DNA of 64,000 nt, taken from positions 1,240,001-1,304,000 of the forward strand of contig CAWEPI010000008.1 of NCBI GenBank assembly GCA_963810945.1. The letters are read 5' to 3'. Source of the DNA: JAOUEA01 sp963810945 (GTDB lineage: Bacteria > Actinomycetota > UBA4738 > HRBIN12). Within the stretch, counting starts at the first letter, position 1; each line of letters begins with the position of its first letter. A program made the translations under genes and the position numbers. The notes beneath the pieces are model-generated. The model was not told where the DNA came from, made no database searches, and was given only the letters and a program-made list of their open reading frames with translations. Shown in pieces: positions 1 through 9,087 of this stretch.

Positions 1-350
1 TCGCCGGCCGAGACGACGTAGGTCTCGCCCTCTCGCCACACCCGGTCGACGCGGACGCCGGTCCGCACGGGGAGCGCGAACCGCGCGGCGTAGGCCTCCA
101 GGTAGTCGGCCATCTCGTCCTTCGTGGGCATGGCGGAACCCTTCGCGGGGAACCGCATCCCCGGAAGCCCGACGTAGCGGGCCGGCGTGAACAGGCGCAG
201 AGAGTCGTAGCGGTTCCGCCACGCGTCGCCCACCCGCGCGTTCGCATCCAGGATCACGAACGACCGTCCGGTCTTCCGCAGGTATGTACCGGCCCACAGG
301 CCCGCCTGACTCCCGCCGATCACCACGGTCTCGAACCTCTCGATGTGCAT
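1..350 (-). CDS. NAD(P)/FAD-dependent oxidoreductase, N-terminal part (cut by window edge)
   Basis: Only the first ~116 codons are inside the window. Residues 9-16 read VVIGGSQAGL, the Rossmann FAD-binding glycine motif, followed by ILDANARVGDAWRNRYDSLRLFTP-type sequence typical of flavin-containing monooxygenase-like enzymes (RYDSL/F after the FAD motif). I take the ATG at 350 because AGGAGG sits 8 nt upstream. The LuxR/TPR regulator ends 119 nt upstream on the same strand and an 18-bp palindrome lies in that gap, so this gene is the likely target of the regulator. The substrate cannot be told; hydroxylase or Baeyer-Villiger activity is possible. Confidence 0.8.
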   Translation of the reverse strand, partial: MHIERFETVVIGGSQAGLWAGTYLRKTGRSFVILDANARVGDAWRNRYDSLRLFTPARYVGLPGMRFPAKGSAMPTKDEMADYLEAYAARFALPVRTGVRVDRVWREGETYVVSAG

Positions 351-443
351 GTCCCGTCCCTCCTGCGTCGGTGTGGGACGACGTTAGGGCTGCGGGGCTC
401 GGCCCTTCATCGACGGAAGTAACCAACCTGCGGAGCGGGCCCT

Positions 444-461
444 GTGGTGCATATGCACCAC
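444..461. promoter_or_regulatory. 18-bp perfect palindrome, candidate operator
   Basis: GTGGTGCATATGCACCAC is a perfect inverted repeat centred 102 bp upstream of the oxidoreductase start and only ~9 bp beyond the stop codon of the LuxR-type regulator. Size, symmetry and position fit a dimeric HTH regulator site. That the neighbouring LuxR protein binds it is inference. Confidence 0.5.
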
Positions 462-469
462 GTCCGCGC

Positions 470-2098
470 CTAGGTCAGGCCGTGCTCGAACGCGAACGCG
501 GTGGCCGCCGAGCGCGAGGAGACGTCGATCTTGGCGAAGATGTTCTGCAGGTGGCGCGCGACGGTGTGCTCGCTGATCACGAGCTCCACCGCGATGTCGC
601 GATTCGTCCTGCCGTCCGCGACGAGGCGGAGCACCTCGGCCTCACGGGCCGTGAGCCCGGCCGGGAGCGCCTCGGGTCCCGCCAAGAGCCGGGTGACGGC
701 GGCGGCATCGGGCCGCGCGCCAAGCCGCTCGAACGACGCCAGGGCGGCGCGCAGCTCGAGCGCGGCGCCCTCGTCGTCCCCGCCCGCACGGATCGCCCGC
801 GCGTAGAGCACCCTCGCCCGCGCCGCCTCGTAGGGGAGCTTCAGCTGCTGCCATGCGGCGCACGCCTCGCGGAGTCGATCGAGGGCGGGCGCTACCTCTC
901 CGGATGCCAGGTGGAGCGCGCCCGAAGCCGTCGCCGCCGAGGCCGCGAACGCGGGGGTGCCGGCGTCGCGCGCCATCGTCTCCAGCTCCTCGACCGCCGC
1001 GCGGGCCTCGGCGAGGTCTCCCGCGACGAGCGCGACCTCCACCTGCGCCGCGAGGAGCCGGGTGCGCCGCGGGCGCTGCCGTTCGGCGTCGAGGGTGAGG
1101 CGCAAGCCCGTCCGGGCCGCCTCGACCTTGCCTTGCGCCAGCCGCAGGAGTGCGAGACCGGGCTGCGGATCGCCGCCGAGCTCGTGCGCGCGGGCGAACG
1201 CCGCCTCGGCACCCTCCACGTCGCCGGTGCGACGGCGGACCTCGCCGACCTGGTTGAGCGCGGCCGCCGCGAGGCCCGGATCGAGCGTGGCCATCTCGTC
1301 CGAGGCGAGGAGCGCCTCGGCCTCGGCCTCGGGCCAGGCGCCGCGCAGACGGGCGACCTCGGCGCGATTCACCCGGCACATCCCGGGGAACGGGGCGTTC
1401 GGCTGGAGGGCGTCGCACCAGGCGCGCGCGGCGTCGCTCCACTCGCCCGCGCGTCGGACGTCGCTCACCTCGAGGCACGCCTGGATCAGGTTGCAGTAGA
1501 TGATGCCGGTGAAGTACGGGCTCAGGTCGCCCGCCAGGACGGCCGTCATGGCCTCGTCGAGCAGGGCCAGCCCCGGCTGGACCTCGCCCGCGTCGATCAG
1601 CGCCAGTCCCTCGGTATTGATCGCGATCGCGACGAGGTCCCGGTCGCCGAAGCGCTGACCGATCTCGATCGCCTGCCGCGCCAACGCGAGCGTGCGGTCG
1701 AGCTCACCCGCGAACCGGGCGGCGTTGGCCTCGACCACGGCGAGGAACCCCTGCTCCGTGCACGCGGGTTCGTCCTGCAGGTGACGATGGGCCCGCATCA
1801 GGTAGCCCGTGCCGACCGACGTCTCCTCGCGGACGAGGTGCTCGATCGCGAGACGCGCGGCCACGGCGCCCGCGGCGCGCTCGTCCCCGGCGGCGGCGTA
1901 GGCCGCGTACGCCTTCTGGCGCGCCTCGAGCGACTCCTCAAGGTGCGAGGTCCACCAGGCGGCGTCGGCGAGACCCTCGAGGTCGCCCGCGGTCATCGAC
2001 GATCGATCGGCCTCGTGCAGCCCCTCGTACGCCTCCGCCCACGCGCTGCGCGCCAGCGCGTCCCGAGCGCGGTCGATCCGCGTGTCCGCCGTCGCCAC
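470..2098 (-). CDS. LuxR-family regulator with TPR-like N-terminal region
   Basis: A 542-residue protein. Residues ~10-450 are Ala/Leu-rich helical repeats of TPR type. The last ~65 residues form a GerE/LuxR helix-turn-helix (LTAREAEVLRLVADG, then NRDIAVELVISEHTVARHLQNIF). There is no Walker A, so it is not a LAL-type STAND regulator. The start is GTG at 2098, 13 nt after the RTX-repeat gene. Downstream on the same strand lie a palindrome and an FAD oxidoreductase; this regulator/oxidoreductase pairing suggests local control. The inducing signal is unknown. A long open frame on the plus strand over the same bases is a high-GC shadow. Confidence 0.85.
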   Translation of the reverse strand: MATADTRIDRARDALARSAWAEAYEGLHEADRSSMTAGDLEGLADAAWWTSHLEESLEARQKAYAAYAAAGDERAAGAVAARLAIEHLVREETSVGTGYLMRAHRHLQDEPACTEQGFLAVVEANAARFAGELDRTLALARQAIEIGQRFGDRDLVAIAINTEGLALIDAGEVQPGLALLDEAMTAVLAGDLSPYFTGIIYCNLIQACLEVSDVRRAGEWSDAARAWCDALQPNAPFPGMCRVNRAEVARLRGAWPEAEAEALLASDEMATLDPGLAAAALNQVGEVRRRTGDVEGAEAAFARAHELGGDPQPGLALLRLAQGKVEAARTGLRLTLDAERQRPRRTRLLAAQVEVALVAGDLAEARAAVEELETMARDAGTPAFAASAATASGALHLASGEVAPALDRLREACAAWQQLKLPYEAARARVLYARAIRAGGDDEGAALELRAALASFERLGARPDAAAVTRLLAGPEALPAGLTAREAEVLRLVADGRTNRDIAVELVISEHTVARHLQNIFAKIDVSSRSAATAFAFEHGLT

Positions 2099-2111
2099 GC
2101 GCGACCGGCGC

Positions 2112-2678
2112 CTACCCGCCGTAGCAGCGGAACGTGACGGGATCCTCCACGGAGGTCAGGGAGTCGCCGACGTCGGAGTCGCCCCGGTCGTGACCGGGTC
2201 CGCCGCGGATCTGGTCTCCGGCTAGATGGTCGATGCCCGAGAGACAGATGTCGTCGCCCTTCCCGCCGGCGATGATGTCGAGCCCCTGCTGGCCGACCGC
2301 GATGTCGCGTCCGAACCCGGCCACCAGGGCATCCCGTCCCAGCCCGCCCCAGAGGTTGTCGTTGCCGTTGCCGCCCAGGAGCACGTCGGCCCCCACCTGT
2401 CCCATGAGGAGGTCGCTCCCCCCGCCGCCCGACAGGATGTCGGCGCCGCCACCGCCGTAGATCTGGTCGTTCCCGTTCTTGCCGCAGATCACGTCCCTGC
2501 CGGGGGTCCCGTGCAGCGTGTCGCCGTGGCCGGTCCCCGTGATCGTGCACGTGAACCGTGCCACGGCGGGTGACCTCGCGACGCCTGGAGACCGCGCGAG
2601 GCCGGATGCCCCGGGCGCCGACAACGCCGTAGCGATCACCAACCCGAAGGCAGCCGTGCCGATCGCGATCCTTCTCAT
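2112..2678 (-). CDS. Secreted RTX-type calcium-binding repeat protein
   Basis: 188 residues. The start ATG at 2678 is preceded by GGAAGGGGGATCC, and the protein opens with a signal peptide (MRRIAIGTAAFGLVIATAL, then ALA-like site). The middle has at least five nonapeptide-like GGxGxD units (GKNGNDQIYGG, GGGADILSG, GGSDLLMG, GGNGNDNLWGG, GKGDDI), the calcium-binding beta-roll signature of hemolysin-type proteins. It is far too short to be a toxin, and there is no protease or lipase domain. Probably an exported structural or calcium-binding protein sent by the Sec route. Cysteines near both ends may form disulfides. Confidence 0.75.
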   Translation of the reverse strand: MRRIAIGTAAFGLVIATALSAPGASGLARSPGVARSPAVARFTCTITGTGHGDTLHGTPGRDVICGKNGNDQIYGGGGADILSGGGGSDLLMGQVGADVLLGGNGNDNLWGGLGRDALVAGFGRDIAVGQQGLDIIAGGKGDDICLSGIDHLAGDQIRGGPGHDRGDSDVGDSLTSVEDPVTFRCYGG

Positions 2679-2783
2679 GGATCCCCCTTCCCGACCCGGC
2701 CGCGGTGGCCTCGTCCAGGGATGTCTCACGAGTCTCCGCCGGGGGACCGCGGAGGTCAAACGGAAGGCTCGGCCGGATGCATC

Positions 2784-4867
2784 TCAGCCCGCGATCGCGG
2801 TGGCGAGCACGAAAGGATGCACGGGGCCGCTCCCGGCCTGACGGAGCGCGCGCGCCACCACCGTGATCGTCCACTTCGAGTCGGCGAGGTCGTCGACGAG
2901 CAGGACCGGGCCGTCGGGCACGGCCGAGGGGCCGTCGGCCACCGCGAACGCGTCCCACACGTTGCGCACCTGCTGGGCGCTGTTCCGCATCGTGGCCTGC
3001 GGCTGGTTCTGGCCCACCTTGCGCACCAGGTCTCGGATCGGGAGCCCCAGCGCGTCCGCGAGCCGCGCGGCGAAGTCGGGCACGAGGTCGGGGTGCGTCA
3101 TCGAGGGCACGGATGTCACCCACGTGGGTGGGGGATCGGGCCGCCAGCGATCCGCGATCAGTGCGGCGGAGGCCGTCACCAGGTCGTCCGCGAATCGCTC
3201 GTCTTCGCCGCGGCCGGATGCGACGAGCCGCCCCCAGCCCCCGTCGCCCATCACCGAGAGCGCGCGACCGGTCTCGGGTCGCTCGTCCTCGGCGATCCGG
3301 CCCTTCGGCATCGACGACCCCATCCCAGACGGCCACTGCTTGCGCGGTTCCACGAACAGGTCGAACCCCCGGAGGTGCTCGCGCGCGGCCACGCGCACCG
3401 GTTCGTCGACCTCCACGCGCAGGGGAGATCCGGTGCAGTTCATGCAGCGGCCGCACGGCGCGGCGCCCGGGTCGTCCAGCTGGGTGCGCAGGAACTCCAT
3501 CAGGCATCCGGTGTGCGCGGCATAGGCGCGCATCGCGTCCTGCTCGTGACGACGCAGCGCGGTGATGTGCTCGATCCGCTCCGTCGGATACGCCCAGGTC
3601 TCGTCGGTGCGCACGTACCCGCCGCGCTCGCGCCCCACCGCGCCCTCCACCTCGAGCACCTTGAGCATCGACTCCAGGCGCGCGCGCCGCACGTTCACCG
3701 CCGCCATCAGCTCGTTCAGCGACATCGGGGCCGGGGCCGAGCCCAGCAGGGTCACGATCTCCTCGGCCTGGTGCTTGGGCGGGAACGCGGTCTCGATGAA
3801 GTAGTCCTGGATCTCGCGGTCCTCGACGCCGCGCAGCAGCACCGCGGGCGCATGGTCGAGCGCACGGCCGGCGCGCCCGACCTGTTGGTAGTAGGCGATC
3901 GGCGAGCCGGGGGACTGGAAGTGGATCACGAACCCGAGGTCGGGCTTGTCGAAGCCCATCCCGAGGGCCGAGGTCGCCACGAGCACCTTCAGCTCGTTCG
4001 CGAGCAGGGCCTGCTCGAGGCGAACGCGGTCGTCGTGGTCCGTGGCACCGCTGTACGCCTCGGCCTCGATCCCCTGGCGGCGCAGGAATGCGGCCACCCG
4101 CTCGCCGTCGGCGATCGTGAGCACGTACACGATGCCCGACCCATCCAGGTCGGGGAGCGTCTGCGCGAGCCAGGCGAGGCGCTCGGCCTGGCTCGGCACG
4201 TCGGCGACCGCGAGCGCGAGGCTCTCGCGGTCGAGCGAGCCGCGGAACGTCAGCAGCTCGTCGCCGAGCTGGTCGGTGATGTCGTCGATCACCCGGTCGT
4301 TCGCCGTGGCGGTCGTGCAGAGCACGGGCACGTCCGGCGGCAGCGCCTCGAGCACGCGCACGATGCGCCGGTAGTCGGGACGGAAGTCGTGGCCCCAGTC
4401 GCTGATGCAGTGGGCCTCGTCCACGACGAGGAGCCCGACCGTGCGCGCGATCACCGAGAGCATCTCCGTCGCGGAAGCGCTCGTTCGCGAACCGCTCGGG
4501 CGAGACGAGCAGCAGGTCGATCTCGTCGGCGAGGAGCCGCTGCACGATCGGCTCGAAGTCGTCGGGGTTCGTGCTGTTGATCGTCTCGGCACGCACGCCG
4601 AGGCGCCCGGCCATCTCGATCTGGTTGCGCATCAACGCGAGGAGCGGTGACACCAAGCAGCGTTGGTCCGGCGCCCTGTTCGCGCAGCAGCTTCGTGGCG
4701 ATGAAGTAGACGGCCGACTTGCCCCACCCCGTGCGCTGCACGAGCAGCACGCGACTCCGCGTCCCCGCCACCGACTCGATGGCCTCGAGCTGTCCCGGAC
4801 GGAAGTCGGCGTTGGGTCCGAGCATCGCGCGGAGGTGCGCGAGGGCGTCGGTGGCGAGGTCGCTCAT
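2784..4867 (-). CDS. recQ: RecQ-family ATP-dependent DNA helicase with PRTase-like C-terminus (two frameshifts)
   Basis: About 690 codons once two frame breaks near 4656 and 4464 are bridged. In order: FRPGQLEAIE, Walker A as RTGWGKSAVYF (~residue 45), VSPLLALMRNQ, DEAH box VVDEAHCISDWGHDFR (~150), TTATAN, QVGRAGR (motif VI), a zinc-binding CGRCMNCTG cluster, then a C-terminal phosphoribosyltransferase-like segment with VLLVDDLADSKWT, the PRPP-loop pattern. Long RecQ-like proteins with such a tail are known in actinobacteria. It unwinds DNA in repair or recombination. The start at 4867 follows TAGAGT-6 nt-ATG, so the mRNA is probably leaderless. The compensating breaks look like sequence errors. 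Confidence 0.88.
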
Positions 4868-4873
4868 CCACCC

Positions 4874-4879
4874 ACTCTA
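4874..4879 (-). promoter_or_regulatory. Leaderless -10 element of recQ
   Basis: TAGAGT, then six bases, then the ATG at 4867; no room for a Shine-Dalgarno. Confidence 0.5.
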
Positions 4880-4925
4880 GGGGCGCCCTCCGACGGGCCG
4901 TTCCCACGGCCCCGGATGCCGGGTC

Positions 4926-4931
4926 TAGACT
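4926..4931 (+). promoter_or_regulatory. Leaderless -10 element of the PPOX gene
   Basis: TAGACT, six bases, then ATG at 4938. It is divergent from the recQ element only ~50 bp away. Confidence 0.55.
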
Positions 4932-4937
4932 CGCCAG

Positions 4938-5375
4938 ATGTCCGAGCCCGACGACGTGTTCGGCCGGCGGCCGCTCACCGAGGCCGAACGCGACGAGCTG
5001 CTCGATCTGCCGCTCCCCGGCGTCTTCTCCACCATCGCGGACGAGGGATGGATCCATTCGGCCCCCGTGCACTTCCACCCGAGCGACGGGACGCTGCGTT
5101 TCATCGCCGAGCGGGGGTCTGTGAAGCATCGGAACGTGCGACGGACCCAGCGCGGAACGCTCTGCGTCGCGACCACCGTCGGCGCCGAGCGCCGATACGT
5201 GACGGTCGAGGGGCCGGTCGACATCGAGGGCCATGTCGCACGGTCGGACCTCGCCGCGCTGGATCGCCGCTACGGGCGGGAGTCGGCCGACCCGGACGAC
5301 GAGGCGTACGACGGATCGCTCACGTTCGTGCTCCGTCCCGAACGCTGGATCGCCTGGGCGGACGTCGACGATTGA
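4938..5375 (+). CDS. PPOX/FDOR-type flavin or F420-dependent oxidoreductase
   Basis: 145 residues with the split beta-barrel pattern of pyridoxamine-5'-phosphate-oxidase-like proteins: PLPGVFSTIADEGWIHSAPVHFH, GTLRFIAERGSVKHRNVRRTQRGTLCVATT, then RYVTVEGPVDIEG. The spacing of the LRF-KxxNVRRxxR block is that of actinobacterial F420- or FMN-binding FDOR proteins. It is likely a cytosolic redox enzyme on an unknown small substrate. The start is set by the leaderless TAGACT element six bases upstream. It is transcribed divergently from recQ, with no operon partner. Confidence 0.75.
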   Translation: MSEPDDVFGRRPLTEAERDELLDLPLPGVFSTIADEGWIHSAPVHFHPSDGTLRFIAERGSVKHRNVRRTQRGTLCVATTVGAERRYVTVEGPVDIEGHVARSDLAALDRRYGRESADPDDEAYDGSLTFVLRPERWIAWADVDD

Positions 5376-5384
5376 GCGTCCGGG

Positions 5385-5936
5385 TCAGTCTCCGAAGAGC
5401 GACACGTCGAGGTAGGCGACCCGTACGTTCGCCGGCGCCGGCCCGCTGAGGAACACGACGACCCTGCCTTCGAGGGGATCCGTCCCGGCGATGGGCCGGA
5501 CGACCGCCGACACGCTCAGCCCGGGGTTGGGGCCTTGGATCGTGGCGAAGGCGACGTCGGTGTCCGTGCCGCCCGTGGGGTCGCCGATCTCGGGGTCGTG
5601 CGCGGAGGAGAGTTCGATGCGCACGGACGCCTGGGTCTGGCCCTTGTGCACGACGATCAGCCCGCCGATCCCGTGCGAGGGGGCGGCGAACGGGCCGCAG
5701 CAGACCGAGATCCCCTGCCCGACATAGAGGCCGCCGCCCAGCGGCATGTCGTTGGCCTGGATGCTGTCCGTCTCGAGCCAGCCGGCCTTGAAGCCTCCGT
5801 TCAACACGGTCGTGTTCGACGCTGCATTCACGTGGCCGAGGATCATCGGGTCCCCGTTCGCGGCGTAGGACACGCCCATCAGTCCCAACCACGAGAGCGC
5901 CAGTGCCCCCACCACGCACACGGCTACCTTCCGCAT
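5385..5936 (-). CDS. Secreted protein of unknown function
   Basis: 183 residues. ATG at 5936 has GGGAGGT nine bases upstream; longer upstream frames lack a site. Signal peptide MRKVAVCVVGALALSWLGLMG with SYA-AN cleavage. The mature part is Gly/Val/Thr-rich and beta-predicted, with a CC pair (VCCGPFAAPS) and a repeated VVV/PxxG pattern near the end. I recognise no family. It is convergent with the PPOX gene and divergent from the ATPase at 6018, with a normal actinobacterial base composition. Confidence 0.65.
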   Translation of the reverse strand: MRKVAVCVVGALALSWLGLMGVSYAANGDPMILGHVNAASNTTVLNGGFKAGWLETDSIQANDMPLGGGLYVGQGISVCCGPFAAPSHGIGGLIVVHKGQTQASVRIELSSAHDPEIGDPTGGTDTDVAFATIQGPNPGLSVSAVVRPIAGTDPLEGRVVVFLSGPAPANVRVAYLDVSLFGD

Positions 5937-6017
5937 CGCGACCTCCCTTCGGATGGACCGTTCGCGATCGTTCTGGAATCCTGATGATGCTCCGTGTTCC
6001 ACGAAAGGGGAACCCCG

Positions 6018-6557
6018 ATGCGGGTCGTCGATCTCCATATCCTCACGGGCGCTCCCGGCACCGGGAAGACCGCCATCCTCGACGGGATCGGCTCCGACAT
6101 CCACGTCGCGCGTGAACCCGCCCGGGAGATCCTCGCCGAGCAACGCGCGGTCGGGGGCATGGCCACGTGGGACCGTGATCCGTCGCGGTTCGTCGACCTG
6201 CTCCTCCGGCGCTCGATCGAGAAGCACGGCGACGCCCGACGGTTGAAAGGGCGGATGGTGTTCGACCGGGCAATCCCGGATTGCATCGCGTACGCCGCCC
6301 TCATGGAGGTGGATCCGGAGCCGAGCCTGCGAGCCGCCGCGGCGTACCGGTACCACGACGAGGTCCTCATCCTCGAGCCCTGGGAGGAGATCTACGTCAC
6401 CGACGACGAGCGGAGGATGTCCTTCGCAGACACCGTGGCGTTCCACGAGGTCATCCGGGATGCCTACAGGAGGACCGGGTACACGCTCGTCGAGGTGCCG
6501 CGTGCGTCGGTGGCGGAGCGCGCCGCGTTCGTCGCGGGCGTCATCGATGCACCCTGA
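6018..6557 (+). CDS. Predicted AAA_28-type P-loop ATPase/kinase
   Basis: 179 residues. Walker A is TGAPGTGKTA at residues ~9-18, followed by REPAREIL and a D-R-A-I-P-D segment (VFDRAIPDC) typical of small P-loop NTP-binding proteins annotated as AAA family or predicted ATPases; the C-terminus carries YRRTGYTLVEVP. A nucleotide-dependent phosphotransferase role is plausible but the substrate is unknown. I chose ATG 6018 with AAGGGGA at 6005-6011; an in-frame GTG at 5994 would add eight residues without a better site. Confidence 0.75.
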   Translation: MRVVDLHILTGAPGTGKTAILDGIGSDIHVAREPAREILAEQRAVGGMATWDRDPSRFVDLLLRRSIEKHGDARRLKGRMVFDRAIPDCIAYAALMEVDPEPSLRAAAAYRYHDEVLILEPWEEIYVTDDERRMSFADTVAFHEVIRDAYRRTGYTLVEVPRASVAERAAFVAGVIDAP

Positions 6558-6572
6558 GCGGGTCGAGCCCGC

Positions 6573-7820
6573 CTAGGTGCTGTAACGCCAGAGGTGGCCG
6601 CCGCCGTCGCTGTCGGAGCCGGCGACGTAGGCGCCCTTCACCGGCGTCGCGCCGACATCGCTCGCCAGCAGCGTCCGGATCCCCTGCTCCAGCACGCTCT
6701 GCCAGACGAGCGCGCCTCCAGGACCGAACCGGCGCACGACGATGTCCCAGCCGCCGTCGGACTTGTCGCGGCGCGAGCCCGCCACGTACACCGCCCCGTT
6801 GGGCGCGATCGAGACACCCGCGGTTGTCGACTGGTTGCCGTGCTTCGTCGCGCCCCACCCCTGCGACCAGATGGGGCTCCCGTCCAGCGTGAAGGCGCCG
6901 AGCCACGCGTGGCTCCGCACGAACCCGCGCTGGTCGACGTCGGCGGTGACCTGGAGCCGGTCGCCCAGCACGGCGATCGCGGTCCCGCGATCCACGTCGC
7001 GGTTGCCGTGATCGCCGAGGACGCGCGTCCACGCCACCGTGCCCGCGGACGCGACGGCCTGGATCACAACGTCCTCGTCCACGAAGTCGGTCTCGCCCTT
7101 CTGGAGGGCCGTGGCCGCCCACCCCGTGACGAAGAACATGCCCGAGGTATCGCCGGCCACCCCGGTCGCGCCGTCGTAGAACTTCGGGTCGATGCCCGGC
7201 GCGTCGAAGGGGATCCTCCACATGGGCTTCCCCCCGGTGGTGTAGGAGCGCAGGTAGCCGTGGTTGAACGGGTTCCCGCAGCAGCCGAAGCGGTTCCCCG
7301 CCACGATCAGGCGGTCGCCGGCCACCGCCACCGATCCGTAGGAATCGGCGAGCTTGCCCGACTCCCAGCCGGGCTCGTCGTGCACCCACCGGCGCCGGCC
7401 GTCGGGGGCGTAGCGGGCGATGAACCATCCGCTGCCCTCGGACCCGGGGATCGCGACGTCGCCCACCACGTAGACGCCGCCATCGGGGGCGAGGGCCACG
7501 TCGCGCCCGTTCACGTAGCCCGCCTTCGCCGGGCGCCAGTTCCGCGCCCAGATCAGGCTGCCGTCGAGCGCGTACTTCCGCAGCATCAGGGTCCAGCGCG
7601 GCCCCGGCTTGAGCGAACCGACCACGTAGACGTTGCGGTTCTTGTCCACGGCCACGGCGTTCGCCTGGAGGCCCGCCTGCCGGTGCCACGCGGGGGTCGG
7701 AGCGGGCGCGGCCTGGGCCGACGGCGCCCAGGAGCCGGCCGCGATCAGGCAGATCGTGGCCAGCGAGGTGACGGTGCGGATCCGACGGACGTGGGCGAGG
7801 CGGGATGCGGCGGCGGTCAT
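6573..7820 (-). CDS. Secreted SBBP-type beta-propeller protein
   Basis: 415 residues. A signal peptide (TSLATICLIAAGSWAPSAQA-A) is followed by six or seven ~55-residue repeats of the form NAVAVDKNRNVYVVGS...LxxRKYALDGSLIWAR...W, the SBBP/PQQ-like bacterial beta-propeller pattern. These are exported scaffolds or sensors rather than classical enzymes; no catalytic motif is visible. ATG at 7820 starts the signal peptide. It converges on the ATPase at 6018. Confidence 0.75.
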   Translation of the reverse strand: MTAAASRLAHVRRIRTVTSLATICLIAAGSWAPSAQAAPAPTPAWHRQAGLQANAVAVDKNRNVYVVGSLKPGPRWTLMLRKYALDGSLIWARNWRPAKAGYVNGRDVALAPDGGVYVVGDVAIPGSEGSGWFIARYAPDGRRRWVHDEPGWESGKLADSYGSVAVAGDRLIVAGNRFGCCGNPFNHGYLRSYTTGGKPMWRIPFDAPGIDPKFYDGATGVAGDTSGMFFVTGWAATALQKGETDFVDEDVVIQAVASAGTVAWTRVLGDHGNRDVDRGTAIAVLGDRLQVTADVDQRGFVRSHAWLGAFTLDGSPIWSQGWGATKHGNQSTTAGVSIAPNGAVYVAGSRRDKSDGGWDIVVRRFGPGGALVWQSVLEQGIRTLLASDVGATPVKGAYVAGSDSDGGGHLWRYST

Positions 7821-7920
7821 GGCGTGGCTCCTCCCGAGGTCACGACCACGCTACGCCGGAGCCTCGGGAGGGGGCAAACGCGACCACCAGCGCCCATCCA
7901 CGGAGCTCCACCGCCGATGC

Positions 7921-9087
7921 TCAGCGCGACTCCTCCTCGTCGCGGAACATCGAACGCGCCACGATCAGGCGCTGGATGTCGCTCGTGCCCTCCCAGATCT
8001 CGTCGAGCTTCGCGTCGCGCAGCAGCTTCTCCACCGGGTACTCGCGCGAGTAGCCGTTGCCGCCGAGCGTCTGCATCGCTGCCCACGCGGCGAAGAACGC
8101 CGCCTCGCTCGCGGCGACCTTCGCCATCGCGGACTCGGTCGTGTAGGGCTCGCCGGCGTCGGCGAGCCGCGCGGCGTGGTGCGTGAGCAGCCGCGCCTGG
8201 TCGAGCCTCATCTTCGCGTCGACCAGGCGGAACGAGACCGCCTGGAACCCGTGGATCTTCCGGCCGAACGCCTCCCGCTCCTTCGCGTAGGCGACGGCGT
8301 GCTCGAGCGCGGCGCGCCCGACCCCGCACGATCCCGCGGCGAGCAGCACGCGCGAGCGGTCGAACCACTCCAGCACCCCGTGGAACCCCTGGCCCTCCTC
8401 GCCGATCCGACGGTCCTCCGCTACGAAGCAGTCGGAGAAGAACAGCTCGCCGCTCGGACAGCACCGGGTGCCCATCTTGGGGATCTTCTTGCCCAGCGCG
8501 AACCCCTCGTCGCCCTTGGCCACCACGAACGTCGTGATGCCGCGCGAGCGGGAGCCGGGCTCGACGGTCGCGTACACGAGGTAGCGGTCCGCGTCGGGCG
8601 CGTTCGAGATCCACGTCTTGGAGCCGTTCAGGACGTAGCCGCCGTCGGTCCGGCGGGCGTGCGTGATGATGGCGGCGGCGTCGGAGCCGGCGCCCGGCTC
8701 GGTGAGCGCGAGCGCCGCGGCGGGGGAGTCGGCCGCCGTGAGGGGCGTGACCCATCGCCGCTTCTGCTCCTCGGTGCCGAGCGCGAGGATGGGTCCCGCG
8801 AAGAACCCGTTCCCGCTGATCACCGCGGAGACGCCGCTGTCGCCCCACGTCAGCTCCTCGGTGACGAGGCAGGCCGTGAGCAGGCTCTCGATGCCCCCGC
8901 CCCCGTACGCCGCGGGGATGTCGATGCTCGCGAGGCCCAGCGCGCATGCCGCGTGGAAGACCTCCCACGGGAAGGTCTCCGCCTCGTCCAGCGCGGCGGC
9001 CACGGGGCGGATCTCGCGCTCGGCGAACGTGTGCGCGAGGGCGACGAGCTCGCGCTCGACGTCGGGATCGGTGGGCGGGGTCCTCAC
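7921..9087 (-). CDS. Acyl-CoA dehydrogenase
   Basis: 388 residues covering the whole acyl-CoA dehydrogenase fold: ALTEPGAGSDAAA (FAD/substrate loop, ~residue 130), SKTWISNAP (~160), YAKEREAFGRKIHGFQA (~255), MQTLGGNGYSREYPVEKLLRDAKLDEIWEGTSDIQR at the C-terminus, where the WEG glutamate is in the catalytic-base position. It oxidises an acyl-CoA thioester at C2-C3 with FAD and electron-transfer flavoprotein. GTG at 9087 overlaps the luciferase-like gene stop as GTGA, so the two are translationally coupled. The acyl specificity cannot be read. Confidence 0.92.
   Translation of the reverse strand: MRTPPTDPDVERELVALAHTFAEREIRPVAAALDEAETFPWEVFHAACALGLASIDIPAAYGGGGIESLLTACLVTEELTWGDSGVSAVISGNGFFAGPILALGTEEQKRRWVTPLTAADSPAAALALTEPGAGSDAAAIITHARRTDGGYVLNGSKTWISNAPDADRYLVYATVEPGSRSRGITTFVVAKGDEGFALGKKIPKMGTRCCPSGELFFSDCFVAEDRRIGEEGQGFHGVLEWFDRSRVLLAAGSCGVGRAALEHAVAYAKEREAFGRKIHGFQAVSFRLVDAKMRLDQARLLTHHAARLADAGEPYTTESAMAKVAASEAAFFAAWAAMQTLGGNGYSREYPVEKLLRDAKLDEIWEGTSDIQRLIVARSMFRDEEESR

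Noticed and set aside
284..2137. 617-codon open frame on the plus strand over the LuxR regulator
   Set aside because: The minus strand encodes a full TPR-LuxR protein with a clear HTH; the plus frame is Arg/Gly-rich low-complexity shadow of high-GC coding DNA.
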